DNA of 64,000 nt, taken from an uncultured Erysipelotrichaceae bacterium (lineage in GTDB: Bacteria > Bacillota_I > Bacilli_A > RF39 > UBA660). The position numbers and the translations under genes are program-made. The notes below the pieces were generated by a model. That model worked only from the letters and a program-made list of their open reading frames with translations, ran no database searches and was not told where the DNA came from. The stretch spans positions 93,807 through 157,806 of the forward strand of contig CADBDE010000001.1 in NCBI GenBank assembly GCA_902793375.1. Direction: 5' to 3'. Positions 24,961 to 35,600 of this stretch are shown here, piece by piece; position 1 is the stretch's first letter; each line of letters starts with the position of its first letter.

Positions 24961-25075
24961 TTAATTTGTTGGTGCCAAAGACAGTAGGTTGTTAGTAAAT
25001 CCTACCGAGGACTAAAAAATAACATTGATTTTTTAGAATCTCTACGTCTTTGGATGTAGAGATTTTTATATAGCT
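24961..25075 (+). promoter_or_regulatory. L10 leader with attenuator
   Basis: The leader contains GGTGCCAAAGACAGTAGG (24971-24988), hairpin GTAGG/CCTAC and CCGAGG, the features of the L10(L12)4-binding leader family (Rfam L10_leader). An intrinsic terminator, ATCTCTAC ... GTAGAGAT (25038-25063) followed by T, ends it. Known mechanism: free L10-L12 complex binds the leader and favours termination; here inferred from the layout. Confidence 0.9.
25038..25067 (+). terminator. Attenuator terminator in L10 leader
   Basis: ATCTCTAC (25038-25045), ten-base loop, GTAGAGAT (25056-25063), T run; located 40 bases before the rplJ start. Confidence 0.88.
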
Positions 25076-25107
25076 CCAATAAATTAAAAAAATAAAGGAG
25101 GATTCTT

Positions 25108-25602
25108 ATGGCAAGTGAGAAAATCTTAGCAAAGAAACAAGAAGTAATTGATGAAATTAAATCAAAAGTTCAAGAATCTGCTTCAGTTGTTGTATTCACT
25201 TATACTGGATTAACAGATGAAGATACTAAGAAACTAAGAAGGTCTTTAAGAGAAAGTGGATCTGACTACAAAGTATATAAAAATACTTTAATGGCAAGAG
25301 CATTTAACGATTTAAAGATTGACTTAAATGAACATTTGACTGGATCAAGCGCTTTAGCATTTGGAACAGATGCAGTTGCACCAATTAAGGCTCTTGCAGA
25401 TTTTGCAAAGACACACGAAGTGGTAACACTTAAAGTCGGAATTGTAGATGGAGCAATTTCTGATTCAAGCGAGTTAGCTAAACTTGCAACTATACCATCA
25501 AGAGAAGGACTACTTACTATGCTTGCAGCTGGTATGATGGGAATTCCAAAAGACTTATCAATATGTTTAGATTTATATGCTAAACAAAAGGAAGAAAATT
25601 AA
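25108..25602 (+). CDS. rplJ: Large ribosomal subunit protein L10
   Basis: 164 residues. Typical L10: KKQEVIDEIKSKVQESASVVVFTYTGL at the start (residues 9-35) and the C-terminal helix that binds L7/L12 dimers. It anchors the stalk to 23S rRNA. RBS AAAGGAGG. rplL starts 20 bases after its stop. Confidence 0.98.
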   Translation: MASEKILAKKQEVIDEIKSKVQESASVVVFTYTGLTDEDTKKLRRSLRESGSDYKVYKNTLMARAFNDLKIDLNEHLTGSSALAFGTDAVAPIKALADFAKTHEVVTLKVGIVDGAISDSSELAKLATIPSREGLLTMLAAGMMGIPKDLSICLDLYAKQKEEN

Positions 25603-25621
25603 TTAAGGGAGGATAATTAAA

Positions 25622-25996
25622 ATGGCAAAATTAACAAAAGAAAGTTTTATTGAAAGTTTAAAAGAAATGAGTCTATTAGAAATCAAAGAATTAGTAGACG
25701 CTATGAAAGAAGAATTTGGAGTAGATCCAAGTGCAGTAACAGTAGCAGCACCAGTAGCTGGAGCAGCAGCTGCAGCTGATGAAGGACCAAGCCAAGTTAC
25801 AGTTACATTAGTAAATGCAGGAGCTGCTAAAATTAATGTAATCAAAGTTATCAAAGAAATCACTGGTTTAGGACTTGCTGATTCTAAAGCAATCGCTGAT
25901 AACGGTGGAGCTATCAAAGAAAACATTCCAGTTGACGAAGCTAATGAAATCAAAGCTAAATTAGAAGAAGCTGGAGCAGAAGTTGAAGTTAAATAA
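25622..25996 (+). CDS. rplL: Ribosomal stalk protein L7/L12
   Basis: 124 residues: N-terminal dimerisation domain (LTKESFIESLKEMSLLEIKELV), Ala-rich hinge (APVAGAAAAADEG) and C-terminal domain with KEITGLGLADSKAI that contacts translational GTPases. RBS GGGAGG. A terminator follows, so ybxB and rpoB are not in the same primary unit here. Confidence 0.98.
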   Translation: MAKLTKESFIESLKEMSLLEIKELVDAMKEEFGVDPSAVTVAAPVAGAAAAADEGPSQVTVTLVNAGAAKINVIKVIKEITGLGLADSKAIADNGGAIKENIPVDEANEIKAKLEEAGAEVEVK

Positions 25997-25998
25997 TT

Positions 25999-26022
25999 AA
26001 GGCACAGAAATGTGCTTTTTTT
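25999..26022 (+). terminator. Terminator after rplL
   Basis: AAGGCACA-GAAA-TGTGCTT with a bulged G, followed by seven T. Confidence 0.85.
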
Positions 26023-26084
26023 ATTGTAGATTTTTTCTTGTATTAGTGATAAAATAATCACGAAATCAAAGGGGAGTGATTTAG

Positions 26085-26885
26085 ATGGATTTAAGAAAAA
26101 TAATAGAAGATAACCCATGGATATTAAAAGTTGCAAATTCATTAATAGTAATAATTATTGCAGTTCTTTTATATATAATAATTACTAAAATAATTATTAA
26201 TAAGATTGAAAAAAAATATAATTCAAAAATAAAAAGTAAAAAATCAAACACTTATATAAAATTATTTAAAAGTATTTTAAGATATTTATTCATAATTGTA
26301 TCTTTATTTATCATCTTGAAAATATTCGGTGTTAATATTACTGCAATGGCAACAGGTGTTGGAGTATTTGGTATTATTTTTGGTTTTGCAATACAAGATG
26401 CTTTGAAAGATATTATTAAAGGAATGGATATAATAACTGATTCATATTATCAAGTCGGAGATATAATAAGAGTTGATAAATACACTGGAAAAGTATTAGC
26501 AATAGGAATTAAAACTACAAAAATAGAAGATATTTTTGAAAAAAATATTGTATCTATTTCAAATAGAAATATAGAAAAAGTAGAAGTATTATCACATATG
26601 ATAAATATTGATATTCCACTTCCATATGATTTGTCACTTAAAGACGCTGAAAACACTATTAAATATATTACAGATAAAATATCTAAAATTGAAAAAGTAG
26701 AAAAAGTAGAATATCGTGGAGTAAATGACTTTGCTGATTCAAGTATTAAATATCAAATAAAAGTATATTGTCCTCCAATAGAAAAAGTACAAACAAGAAG
26801 AGATTCACTAACTTGTATTCTTAGATGTTTAGAAGAAAAGAATATAAGTGTACCATTTACTCAAATTGATGTACATCAAAAATAG
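26085..26885 (+). CDS. mscS: Small-conductance mechanosensitive channel, MscS family
   Basis: 266 residues. Three membrane helices (about 12-34, 62-82, 86-110); the third is the pore helix with GVGVFGIIFGFAIQDALKD, followed by the MscS beta domain GDIIRVDKYTGKVLAIGIKTTKIE and the alpha/beta C-terminal domain. It opens under membrane tension to release solutes. It sits between rplL and a pilin-like gene, where Bacilli normally have ybxB-rpoB directly. Confidence 0.93.
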   Translation: MDLRKIIEDNPWILKVANSLIVIIIAVLLYIIITKIIINKIEKKYNSKIKSKKSNTYIKLFKSILRYLFIIVSLFIILKIFGVNITAMATGVGVFGIIFGFAIQDALKDIIKGMDIITDSYYQVGDIIRVDKYTGKVLAIGIKTTKIEDIFEKNIVSISNRNIEKVEVLSHMINIDIPLPYDLSLKDAENTIKYITDKISKIEKVEKVEYRGVNDFADSSIKYQIKVYCPPIEKVQTRRDSLTCILRCLEEKNISVPFTQIDVHQK

Positions 26886-26909
26886 ATTCTAATTGAAATC
26901 TATTTTTTT
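26878..26909 (+). terminator. Terminator after mscS
   Basis: AAAAATAGATT, loop, AATCTATTTTTTT; the stem includes the stop codon. Confidence 0.85.
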
Positions 26910-26937
26910 GTGTTATTATTATAGTAGGTGATAGTAG

Positions 26938-28125
26938 ATGAATAAAAAAGGATTTACTTTAATAGAATTACTTGCAGTTATCATAATTTTAGGAATTTTG
27001 ATGATTATAGCAATTCCAAGTGTAACTAAATACATTAATGATTCGAGAAAAAGTTCTTATATAGATACGGCTAAAGAAGTAGTTGGGGGAGTAAGAAACA
27101 TTGTTAATGAAGGAAAACTTGGAATGTATGATACTTCTGCAACTTATTATATTCCAGCAGGTTATATAAAAACAGAGAATGCATTAAAGTCACCTTATGG
27201 AGAATTTACTGAAGCATATGTTGGAGTAATATATGATGGAACAGGATATAAATATTACTGGATAAGTGTAGATGATGCAGGAGAAGGAATACCTAAGGTA
27301 ACACCATCAGATAAATTAGATATTGATGATATAGAAAGTGATTTAAAAGATTCCGACATAGAAAATGTAGTAAAATCAACAGTAATAGGAGATAGAAATA
27401 AAATATTAATATTAGATCCAAGTAATGAAACTTGGAAACAACCAGGTGGAGAAATAACAAATCATATAACTGAAGAAGGTAAAGTAGTTGTTGATATTGC
27501 AGTATATCCAGCAGGAAAGACAAAAGCAACTGTAGTAACTGGTGATATAGTAAAAATAGGAACAGAAGAATTCTATGTAGTAAAACATAGCGGAAGCGAT
27601 TTATTACTTCTTGCACGTTATAATTTAAATGTTGGAAGTAATAAAAAAGCAGATGTACCAGAAGGAATACAAAATAGTGATGTGCTTGGAGGATCAGCAA
27701 TATATAGTGGTCCACAATATGGAATGGTTAAATTCTCAAGTACAAATTATTGGGTTGATAAGATTGGAACTGTTTATCCTGGAGAAGTTTGTACAACATA
27801 TGAAACTGGTCATAATTGTGCATATGTATATGATAGTAATAGTAATTTATATCAATATGTTGAATCATATAAAGATTATTTAGAAGGTTTAGGAGAACCA
27901 ATAAAAGAAGCAAGATTATTAAGTCTTGAAGAAATACTTGAATTAGGATGCGAAGACATGTTTTGTGAAAGTGCTTCAGCATGGGTAAGAGGAACAAGTT
28001 ATTGGCTAGGAACTACTGGTGGAGATTCTTATATGTGGCGTGTACGTAATAATAGTACTGTATACTACAACTCTTACTATGCAGATACTGCATATCATGG
28101 CGTTCGTCCAGTTATAATTATCTAA
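26938..28125 (+). CDS. Type IV pilin-like protein with C-terminal lectin-like/DUF6273-type domain
   Basis: 395 residues. MNKKGFTLIELLAVIIILGIL is a class III (prepilin) signal: cleavage before F6, Glu at +5, hydrophobic helix to about residue 30. Then a helical stalk (SRKSSYIDTAKEVVGGVRNIV), an elongated middle, and a C-terminal domain (about 200-395) ending in YWLGTTGGDSYMWRVRNNS and YHGVRPVIII, the W/Y/N-rich ending seen in C-type-lectin/FGE-like and DUF6273 domains. Paired cysteines (CTTYETGHNC, GCEDMFC) could form disulphides outside the cell. Such endings are targets of diversity-generating retroelements in some bacteria; no reverse transcriptase is in the window. No pilus assembly genes are nearby. 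Confidence 0.8.
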   Translation: MNKKGFTLIELLAVIIILGILMIIAIPSVTKYINDSRKSSYIDTAKEVVGGVRNIVNEGKLGMYDTSATYYIPAGYIKTENALKSPYGEFTEAYVGVIYDGTGYKYYWISVDDAGEGIPKVTPSDKLDIDDIESDLKDSDIENVVKSTVIGDRNKILILDPSNETWKQPGGEITNHITEEGKVVVDIAVYPAGKTKATVVTGDIVKIGTEEFYVVKHSGSDLLLLARYNLNVGSNKKADVPEGIQNSDVLGGSAIYSGPQYGMVKFSSTNYWVDKIGTVYPGEVCTTYETGHNCAYVYDSNSNLYQYVESYKDYLEGLGEPIKEARLLSLEEILELGCEDMFCESASAWVRGTSYWLGTTGGDSYMWRVRNNSTVYYNSYYADTAYHGVRPVIII

Positions 28126-28140
28126 AGGTCTATAGTCTGA

Positions 28141-28151
28141 GCACGAAGTGC
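28141..28151 (+). repeat. Hairpin just after the pilin-like gene
   Basis: GCAC-GAA-GTGC, sixteen bases after the stop codon and not followed by T, so not a terminator. It is set in the non-AT-rich stretch GTCTGAGCACGAAGTGCGAT. Confidence 0.6.
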
Positions 28152-28246
28152 GATTAGGGTATATTATTAATAACAATTTATATAAAAGTAAAATATATAA
28201 TAATACAATATTTTACAAAATATAAATGTTATTAGATTTATAATAC

Positions 28247-28273
28247 TTGAAAAAAAATAAATTTTGTTATAAA
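28247..28273 (+). promoter_or_regulatory. Probable promoter of ybxB-type gene
   Basis: TTGAAA (28247-28252) and TATAAA (28268-28273), spacer 15 bases, somewhat short. Confidence 0.45.
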
Positions 28274-28289
28274 ATATGTATTACGAAAG

Positions 28290-28329
28290 GAGTTAACTAT
28301 ATTAAATTTGTAGTTAACTCTTTCTTTTT
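28290..28329 (+). terminator. Terminator/attenuator in the leader of the methyltransferase gene
   Basis: GAGTTAACTA (28290-28299) and TAGTTAACTC (28311-28320) form a perfect 10-bp stem followed by TTTCTTTTT. It lies between a promoter-like sequence and the coding start at 28350. Confidence 0.7.
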
Positions 28330-28349
28330 GCCTTAAAGGGGATGATTCA

Positions 28350-28937
28350 ATGGCTCAATATTTTGAAAATGTTAACTTACCTAGTAAAATTATAGAGTTT
28401 GAAGCATACTTCTTAAAAACTAAATTTATTTTTAAAGCGGATAATGGAGTTTTCTCCAAAGAAAAATTAGATTTTGGTACAAGATTACTTCTTGAAAACC
28501 TCCCTATGAAAGATATGTCTGGTGATGTTCTTGATTTAGGATGCGGTTATGGAGTAGTAAGTATTATTCTTTCAAAATTTATTAATGCTAACTTTGATGC
28601 GGTAGATGTTAATAGACGAGCGTTACACTTGTTTGAAATGAATATCAAACTAAATAATGTAAGCAATATTAATATCTTTGAAAGTGATTGTTATGAAAAT
28701 GTAGATAAAAAGTATGATTATATAATTACTAATCCACCTATAAGGGCTGGAAAAGAAGTAGTATATAAAATGTTAAGAGGTGCAAAAGATCATTTAAAAG
28801 AAAAGGGAGCTTTGTACTTCGTAATGAGAAAAGATCATGGTGCAAAAACAGCAATAAAAGACATATCAGATATATATAATTGCGAAATAATTACTAAAGA
28901 AAAAGGTTTTTTCGTAATTAAGTGTATTTCTCGTTGA
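28350..28937 (+). CDS. 16S rRNA (guanine) methyltransferase-like, YbxB/RsmC type
   Basis: 195 residues. SAM-binding motif VLDLGCGYGVVSI, acidic motif VDVNRRAL, and the N6/guanine methyltransferase catalytic NPPIRAGK. Length and position just before rpoB match Bacillus ybxB, a family of RsmC-like rRNA small-subunit methyltransferases. The substrate is inferred from the family. RBS AAGGGGATG is close to the ATG. Its stop codon lies within the -35 box of the rpoB promoter. Confidence 0.88.
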   Translation: MAQYFENVNLPSKIIEFEAYFLKTKFIFKADNGVFSKEKLDFGTRLLLENLPMKDMSGDVLDLGCGYGVVSIILSKFINANFDAVDVNRRALHLFEMNIKLNNVSNINIFESDCYENVDKKYDYIITNPPIRAGKEVVYKMLRGAKDHLKEKGALYFVMRKDHGAKTAIKDISDIYNCEIITKEKGFFVIKCISR

Positions 28938-28962
28938 CATCTTGCGAAATTTGTGCTAATAA
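28934..28962 (+). promoter_or_regulatory. Promoter of rpoBC
   Basis: TTGACA (28934-28939), 17 bases, extended -10 TGC-TAATAA (28954-28962). About 65 bases of leader precede rpoB. Confidence 0.82.
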
Positions 28963-29032
28963 TATAAATTGGCTATGTATTAGACTTGGCTATTTTGTTC
29001 TTTGTAAAATATTGTAATTGGGGTGAATTTTA

Positions 29033-32000
29033 GTGGCATATAAGGTTATAAAATGTGGAGAAAAAAGACAAAGAAGAAGTTTTTCTAAAATTAGAAATAC
29101 TTATGAATTGACAGACTTATTGGAAATTCAAAAAAAATCATATCAATGGTTTAGAGACGTTGGTATAAAAGAGGTTTTTGATGATTTATTCCCTGTTGAA
29201 AACTTTTCAGGTACTTTATCATTAGAGTTTGGTGATTATCATTTTGATGAACCAAGATATAGTATTAGACAAAGCAAAGATAGAGAAACTACTTACGCTG
29301 CACCTTTAAAGGTTGAAGTAAGATTATTCAATCATGAAACTGGTGAAGTAAAAGAGCAAGAAATTTTCTTAGGTGATATGCCTATAATGACTGACAGTGG
29401 ATCATTTGTTATTAATGGAGCAGAACGTGTAATCGTATCTCAATTGGTAAGATCACCATCTGTATACTTTAATCGTGAAATAGATAAAAATGGAAGAAGT
29501 AGTATTTCTTCTCAAATTATTCCAACACGTGGAACTTGGCTTGAATTTGAAACTGATGCCAGGGATGTTTTGTATGTAAGAATAGATAGAACAAGAAAGG
29601 TTCCTCTTACAACTCTTTTACGTGCTTTTGGATTATCTAGTGATGAAGATATATTAAAATTATTTGGAAATGATCCATATATAGAGAATACTTTAGCTAA
29701 GGATTCTACAAGAAATACTGATGAAGCATTAATAGAAATATATGAAAAATTAAGACCAGGAGAACCATCTACACTTGATTCTTCTAAGAACCAAATTATT
29801 ACTAGATTCTTTGATGAATTTAGATATGATTTAGCTCGTGTAGGTCGTTATAAATTTAATAGAAAATTAAATGTACTAGATAGAGTATTAAATCAAACAC
29901 TTGCTGAAGATATTAAAGTAGGTAAGGAAGTAGTATTTGAAAAAGGTACAGTTGTTAATAAAGATGTATTTAATAGATTAAAAGAAATTTTTGCTGAAGG
30001 ATACAATGTTGTTGAAGCAAAGATTAATGAAGAATTAGATACATATAATAAGATTCAAACAATTAAAGTATATAATCCTGAAAATAAGAAAGAAGTATTT
30101 ACTTTAATAGGTAATGATCAAAGTATAGATGTTAAAAGATTAACAATATCAGATGTTTATGCTTCTGTTTCTTATTACTTAAATTTATTACATGGAATTG
30201 GTAACTTTGATGAAATAGACCATTTAGGAAATCGTCGTGTAAGACAAGTTGGAGAATTATTACAAAACCAATTTAGAATTGGTGTATCTCGTATGGAAAG
30301 AGTTATTCGTGAGAGAATGACTACTCAAGAGATGGAAGAAGTTACTCCAAAAACATTAATTAATATAAGACCAATAACAGCAGCAATGAAAGAATTCTTT
30401 GGTTCAAGCCAATTATCACAATTCATGGATCAAACAAACCCAATTGCTGAATTAACAAATAAAAGACGTTTAAGTGCTTTAGGGCCAGGTGGATTATCTC
30501 GTGATAGAGCTGGTATGGAAGTACGTGACGTTAATGCATCTCACTATGGAAGAATTTGTCCAATTGAGTCTCCAGAAGGACAAAACATAGGACTTATTAC
30601 TTCTTTAGCAAGTTATGCAAAAATTGATGATTATGGATTCATAATGACTCCATATAGAAAAGTTGTTGACAAGAAGTTAACTGATGAAGTTGAATATTTA
30701 ACAGCTGATCAAGAGCAAGATATGATGATATCTATTGCTACTGTTACAGTTGATGAAAATAATGTAATGACAGATGAAGTTGTACCAGCAAGATTTAGAG
30801 GTGAAAACTTACTTGTTAAACCAGAACAAGTTGATTATGTTGACGTATCACCTCAACAAGTTGTAGCTGTTACAACAAGTTGTATTCCATTCCTTGAGCA
30901 CGATGATGCAACACGTGCATTGATGGGAGCAAACATGCAACGTCAATCAGTACCTTTATTAAAGGCTGAAGCACCACTTGTAGGAACTGGTGTAGAGTAT
31001 GTTGCAGCACGTGACTCTGGTGTTGAAGTATTATCTAAGGCTGATGGTGTTGTTGAATATGTTGATGCAAGAAAGATAGTTGTTAAAAACAAAGGTGGAA
31101 AAGATGAATATCATTTATCTAACTTTGAGTTATCTAACGCTGGTACTTGCCAACATCAAAGACCAATTGTTAAAGTTGGAGATAAAGTAAAACGTGGATC
31201 TGTTTTAGCAGATGGTCCTTCAACTGATCAAGGAGAGTTAGCTCTAGGTAAAAACGTTGTAGTTGCATTCATGACATTTAATGGATATAACTACGAGGAT
31301 GCTGTTATATTAAATGAAAGATTAGTTAAAAATGATGTATATACAGGTATTCACCTAGAAGATTTTGAAATGCAATGTCGTGAAACTAAATTAGGACCTG
31401 AAGAAATTACAAGAGATATTCCTAATGTTTCAGAAGAAGCAAGAAAGAATCTAGATGAAAATGGTATTGTAATAGTAGGAACAGAAGTTAAAGAAGGAGA
31501 TATTCTTGTTGGTAAAGTTACACCAAAAGGAATGGCTGAATTAACTTCAGAAGAAAAACTATTACATGCAATATTTGGAGAAAAAACTCGTGAAGTAAGA
31601 GATACATCACTACGTGTTCCACATGGTGGAGATGGTATTGTTCACGATGTTAAAGTATTCTCAAGAAAAGATAATGACGAATTACCTGCAGGTGTTTCTA
31701 AAGTAATTCGTGTATATATCGCACAAAAGAGAAAAATCCAAGTTGGAGATAAGATGTCAGGACGTCATGGAAATAAAGGTGTTATTTCACTTGTACTTCC
31801 AGAAGAAGACATGCCTTATTTACCAGATGGAAGAACAGTTGATATTATGCTTAATCCACAAGGTGTTCCATCTCGTATGAATATCGGACAGGTATTAGAG
31901 ATGCATTTAGGTATGGCTGCTAAAGAATTAGGAGTTTATATTGCTACACCAGTATTTGATGGTGCTAAGACAGATGATATTGCTGCAATGATGAAAGAAG

Positions 32001-32665
32001 CAGGAATGGCTGAAGATGGTAAATACACATTATATGATGGTAGAACTGGTGAGCCATTCGATAATAGAATTACAGTTGGTGTAATGTACATGATTAAACT
32101 ACACCACATGGTAGATGATAAGCTACATGCAAGATCTACTGGACCATACTCAATGGTTACTCAACAACCTCTTGGTGGTAAAGCACAATTTGGTGGACAA
32201 AGATTTGGAGAAATGGAAGTATGGGCACTAGAAGCATATGGTGCAGCTAATACATTACAAGAAGTAATCACTTATAAATCAGATGATATTATTGGACGTG
32301 TTAAAGTATATGAAGCTTTAATTAAAGGACAAGAAGTAAATCAAGCTGGAGTACCAGAAAGCTTTAGAGTTCTTATGAAAGAGTTCCAAGCTCTAGGACT
32401 TGATATAAGTATTATAAATGATAAGAATGAAACAGTTGGATTAAAAGAAATGGAAGAGGAAGAAGATAGAGAAGAGCTTGAGCAAATTGCTCCAACTCCT
32501 ACTGATGACTTACCACTTCCACCACCATCTGACCCAGATGACGAATACATGGAAGATGAAGAAGATGAGGACGAAGATGAAGAAGATATGTTCTCAGATG
32601 ATGAGATAGATAAGGAATTTACTGAAGATTTTCAAGAAGATTTCATGGAAGGAGAAGATGAATAA
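29033..32665 (+). CDS. rpoB: RNA polymerase beta subunit
   Basis: 1210 residues from GTG 29033 (RBS GGGGTGA). Recognisable blocks include the rifampicin region [19 protein letters not shown] and [22 protein letters not shown], the [16 protein letters not shown] segment and the C-terminal [18 protein letters not shown]. The last 60 residues are a mostly acidic tail ([18 protein letters not shown]) after a Pro-rich linker. The stop shares one base with the rpoC start. Confidence 0.99.
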   Translation: MAYKVIKCGEKRQRRSFSKIRNTYELTDLLEIQKKSYQWFRDVGIKEVFDDLFPVENFSGTLSLEFGDYHFDEPRYSIRQSKDRETTYAAPLKVEVRLFNHETGEVKEQEIFLGDMPIMTDSGSFVINGAERVIVSQLVRSPSVYFNREIDKNGRSSISSQIIPTRGTWLEFETDARDVLYVRIDRTRKVPLTTLLRAFGLSSDEDILKLFGNDPYIENTLAKDSTRNTDEALIEIYEKLRPGEPSTLDSSKNQIITRFFDEFRYDLARVGRYKFNRKLNVLDRVLNQTLAEDIKVGKEVVFEKGTVVNKDVFNRLKEIFAEGYNVVEAKINEELDTYNKIQTIKVYNPENKKEVFTLIGNDQSIDVKRLTISDVYASVSYYLNLLHGIGNFDEIDHLGNRRVRQVGELLQNQFRIGVSRMERVIRERMTTQEMEEVTPKTLINIRPITAAMKEFFGSSQLSQFMDQTNPIAELTNKRRLSALGPGGLSRDRAGMEVRDVNASHYGRICPIESPEGQNIGLITSLASYAKIDDYGFIMTPYRKVVDKKLTDEVEYLTADQEQDMMISIATVTVDENNVMTDEVVPARFRGENLLVKPEQVDYVDVSPQQVVAVTTSCIPFLEHDDATRALMGANMQRQSVPLLKAEAPLVGTGVEYVAARDSGVEVLSKADGVVEYVDARKIVVKNKGGKDEYHLSNFELSNAGTCQHQRPIVKVGDKVKRGSVLADGPSTDQGELALGKNVVVAFMTFNGYNYEDAVILNERLVKNDVYTGIHLEDFEMQCRETKLGPEEITRDIPNVSEEARKNLDENGIVIVGTEVKEGDILVGKVTPKGMAELTSEEKLLHAIFGEKTREVRDTSLRVPHGGDGIVHDVKVFSRKDNDELPAGVSKVIRVYIAQKRKIQVGDKMSGRHGNKGVISLVLPEEDMPYLPDGRTVDIMLNPQGVPSRMNIGQVLEMHLGMAAKELGVYIATPVFDGAKTDDIAAMMKEAGMAEDGKYTLYDGRTGEPFDNRITVGVMYMIKLHHMVDDKLHARSTGPYSMVTQQPLGGKAQFGGQRFGEMEVWALEAYGAANTLQEVITYKSDDIIGRVKVYEALIKGQEVNQAGVPESFRVLMKEFQALGLDISIINDKNETVGLKEMEEEEDREELEQIAPTPTDDLPLPPPSDPDDEYMEDEEDEDEDEEDMFSDDEIDKEFTEDFQEDFMEGEDE

Positions 32666-35600
32666 TGATAGAAGTAAATAAATTCGAAGCATTAAAAATT
32701 GGAATTGCTTCTCCTGAAAAAATAAGAAGTTGGTCATATGGTGAAGTAAAAAAACCAGAGACAATAAACTATAGAACACTTCGTCCAGAACGTGATGGAT
32801 TGTTTTGCGAAAAAATCTTTGGACCAACAAAAGATTTTGAATGTGCTTGTGGAAAGTATAAAAGAGTAAGATATAAAAATATAGTATGTGATAGATGTGG
32901 AGTAGAAGTTACTCGTAGCAAAGTTCGTCGTGAACGTATGGGTCACATTGAACTTGCTACTCCAGTATCACACATTTGGTACTTTAAAGGTGTACCTTCT
33001 CGTATGGGACTTGTTCTTGATATGTCTCCAAGAGATTTGGAAGAAGTATTATACTTTGTTAGTTATGTTGTAATTGATAAGGGGATTGCACCTTTAGAAG
33101 ATAAGCAAACATTATCTGAAAAAGAATATCGTCAGTATTATGAAAAATATGGTGATGGATTCAAAGTAGGAATGGGTGCTGAAGCAATTAAAGAACTATT
33201 AAAGAAAATAGATCTTGAAAAAGAAATTGCTGAACTTGAAAAAGAACTTGAAAATGCTCAAGGACAAAAGAGAACAAGACTTATTAAAAGACTTGATGTT
33301 CTTGATGCCTTCTATAAATCAGGAAATCGTCCTGAATGGATGATATTTGATTGTATTCCTGTTATTCCACCTGATTTAAGACCTATGATTCAACTTGATG
33401 GTGGAAGATTTGCAACAAGTGATTTAAATGATTTGTATAGACGTGTAATTAATCGTAACAATCGTTTAAAGAAATTAATAGATTTAAATGCTCCTGGAAT
33501 TATTATTCAAAATGAAAAACGTATGTTACAAGAAGCAGTTGACGCTTTATTTGACAATGGAAGGCGTGGAAGAAGTGTTACAGGTGCCGGAAATCGTCCT
33601 TTGAAATCACTTTCTAGCATGTTAAAGGGAAAACAAGGAAGATTCCGTCAAAACTTATTAGGAAAACGTGTTGACTATTCAGGTCGTTCAGTTATCGTTG
33701 TTGGTCCATCTCTAAAAATGTATCAATGTGGTATTCCAAAAGATATGGCACTTGAATTATTCAAACCACATGTAATCCATGAGTTAGTTGAAAGAGATAT
33801 AGCTCATAATATAAAAGCTGCAAAGCGTTTGATAGATAACAAAGATCCAAAAGTTTGGGATATAGTAGAAGATGTTATTAAAGAACATCCAGTATTATTA
33901 AACCGTGCTCCTACACTTCACAGACTTGGAATTCAAGCATTTGAGCCAGTTCTAATTGGTGGAAAAGCTATTCGTCTTCACCCACTAGTTTGTACAGCAT
34001 TTAATGCAGACTTCGATGGTGACCAAATGGCTGTTCACGTTCCACTTTCAGAAGAAGCTCAAGCAGAAGCAAGATTATTAATGCTTGGTGCAAACAACAT
34101 TCTATCTCCAAAAGATGGATCACCTATTGTTACCCCTTCACAAGACATGGTTTTAGGTAACTACTATATAACTATGGAAAAAGCAGAACTTCCTGGTGAA
34201 GGAAGAGTATTTAAAAATGCTAATGAAGCATTGATGGCTTATGAAAGAAGAGAAATTAATCTTCACACTAGAATAGCAATTCCAGTTGATTCATTTAAAC
34301 ATAAGTTATTTATTGAAACTCAAAAAGGAAAATATTTAGTAACAACTGTAGGTAAATTAAAATTTAATGAAATTCTTCCAGATTCATTTGCATATATAAA
34401 TGAACCAAGTGATGATAATATTCAAAATATTACACCAAATAAGTATTTCATTGAAAAGGGTCAAAATATACCTGAAGTTATTAAAAATATGCCAATTGTA
34501 AAACCTTTTGCTAAAGGTATACTTGAAAAAATAATCGCACAAGTATTTAAGAGATATAAAACAACTGAAACTTCAATTATGCTTGATAAAATGAAAGATT
34601 TAGGATTTAAATATTCTACATTATCAGGAATTACAATTTCAATTAGTGACGTTGTTACTAGTGATACTAAACAAGAAATAATTGAAAAAGCAAAAGAAAC
34701 AGTTGAAAAAATAAATAAACAATTTAATCGTGGTTTAATTACAAATGAAGAAAGATTCAACAAAGTAATAGAAACATGGGATGGTGCTAAGGCAGAAGTA
34801 CAAAAAGAATTAGTTGCTAAATCAGAAACAGATATGGATAATCCAATATTCATAATGATGCACTCTAAAGCACGTGGATCTACTTCCCACTTAGTACAAC
34901 TTGCTGGAATGCGTGGAATCATGTCTAAACCAGATGGTACTCCAGTTGAAATTCCTATTACATCTAACTTTAGAGAAGGATTATCAGTTGCTGAATTCTT
35001 CTTATCAACTCATGGTGCTCGTAAAGGATCTGCCGATACTGCTTTAAAAACAGCTGACTCTGGATACTTAACAAGACGTTTAGTTGATGTATCACACGAT
35101 ATAATCGTTCGTGAAGAAGATTGTGGAACTGAAAATGGTGTTGTAGTATCTGCATTCATTAATGATAAAACTGGTGAAACAATTGAAAAATTGTATGATA
35201 GAATAGTTGGAAGATTTACTAATAAAAAGGTTATCAATCCACAAACAAAAGAAGTTATTTGTGATAAATTAACACTTATTACTGAAACATTAGCAGAAAA
35301 GATAATTGATGCAGGAATAACTGAGGTAGAAATAAGAACAACATTAACTTGTAATACTCCTAATGGTGTATGTCAAAAATGTTATGGTAGAAACCTTGCA
35401 ACAGGTAATTTAGTTGAAGTGGGAGAAGCTGTAGGTGTTATGGCTGCTCAATCAATTGGAGAACCTGGTACTCAGTTAACAATGAGAACATTCCATACAG
35501 GTGGAGTTGCAGGTGGAGAAGATATTACTCAAGGTCTTCCTCGTATCCAAGAATTATTTGAAGCAAGAATTCCAAAAGGAAAAGCAACAATTGCTGAAAT

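Noticed and set aside
28126..28349. tRNA or other structured RNA in the gap after the pilin-like gene
   Set aside because: No cloverleaf, T-arm or CCA was found; only the short GCAC hairpin, promoter-like boxes and the attenuator are visible.
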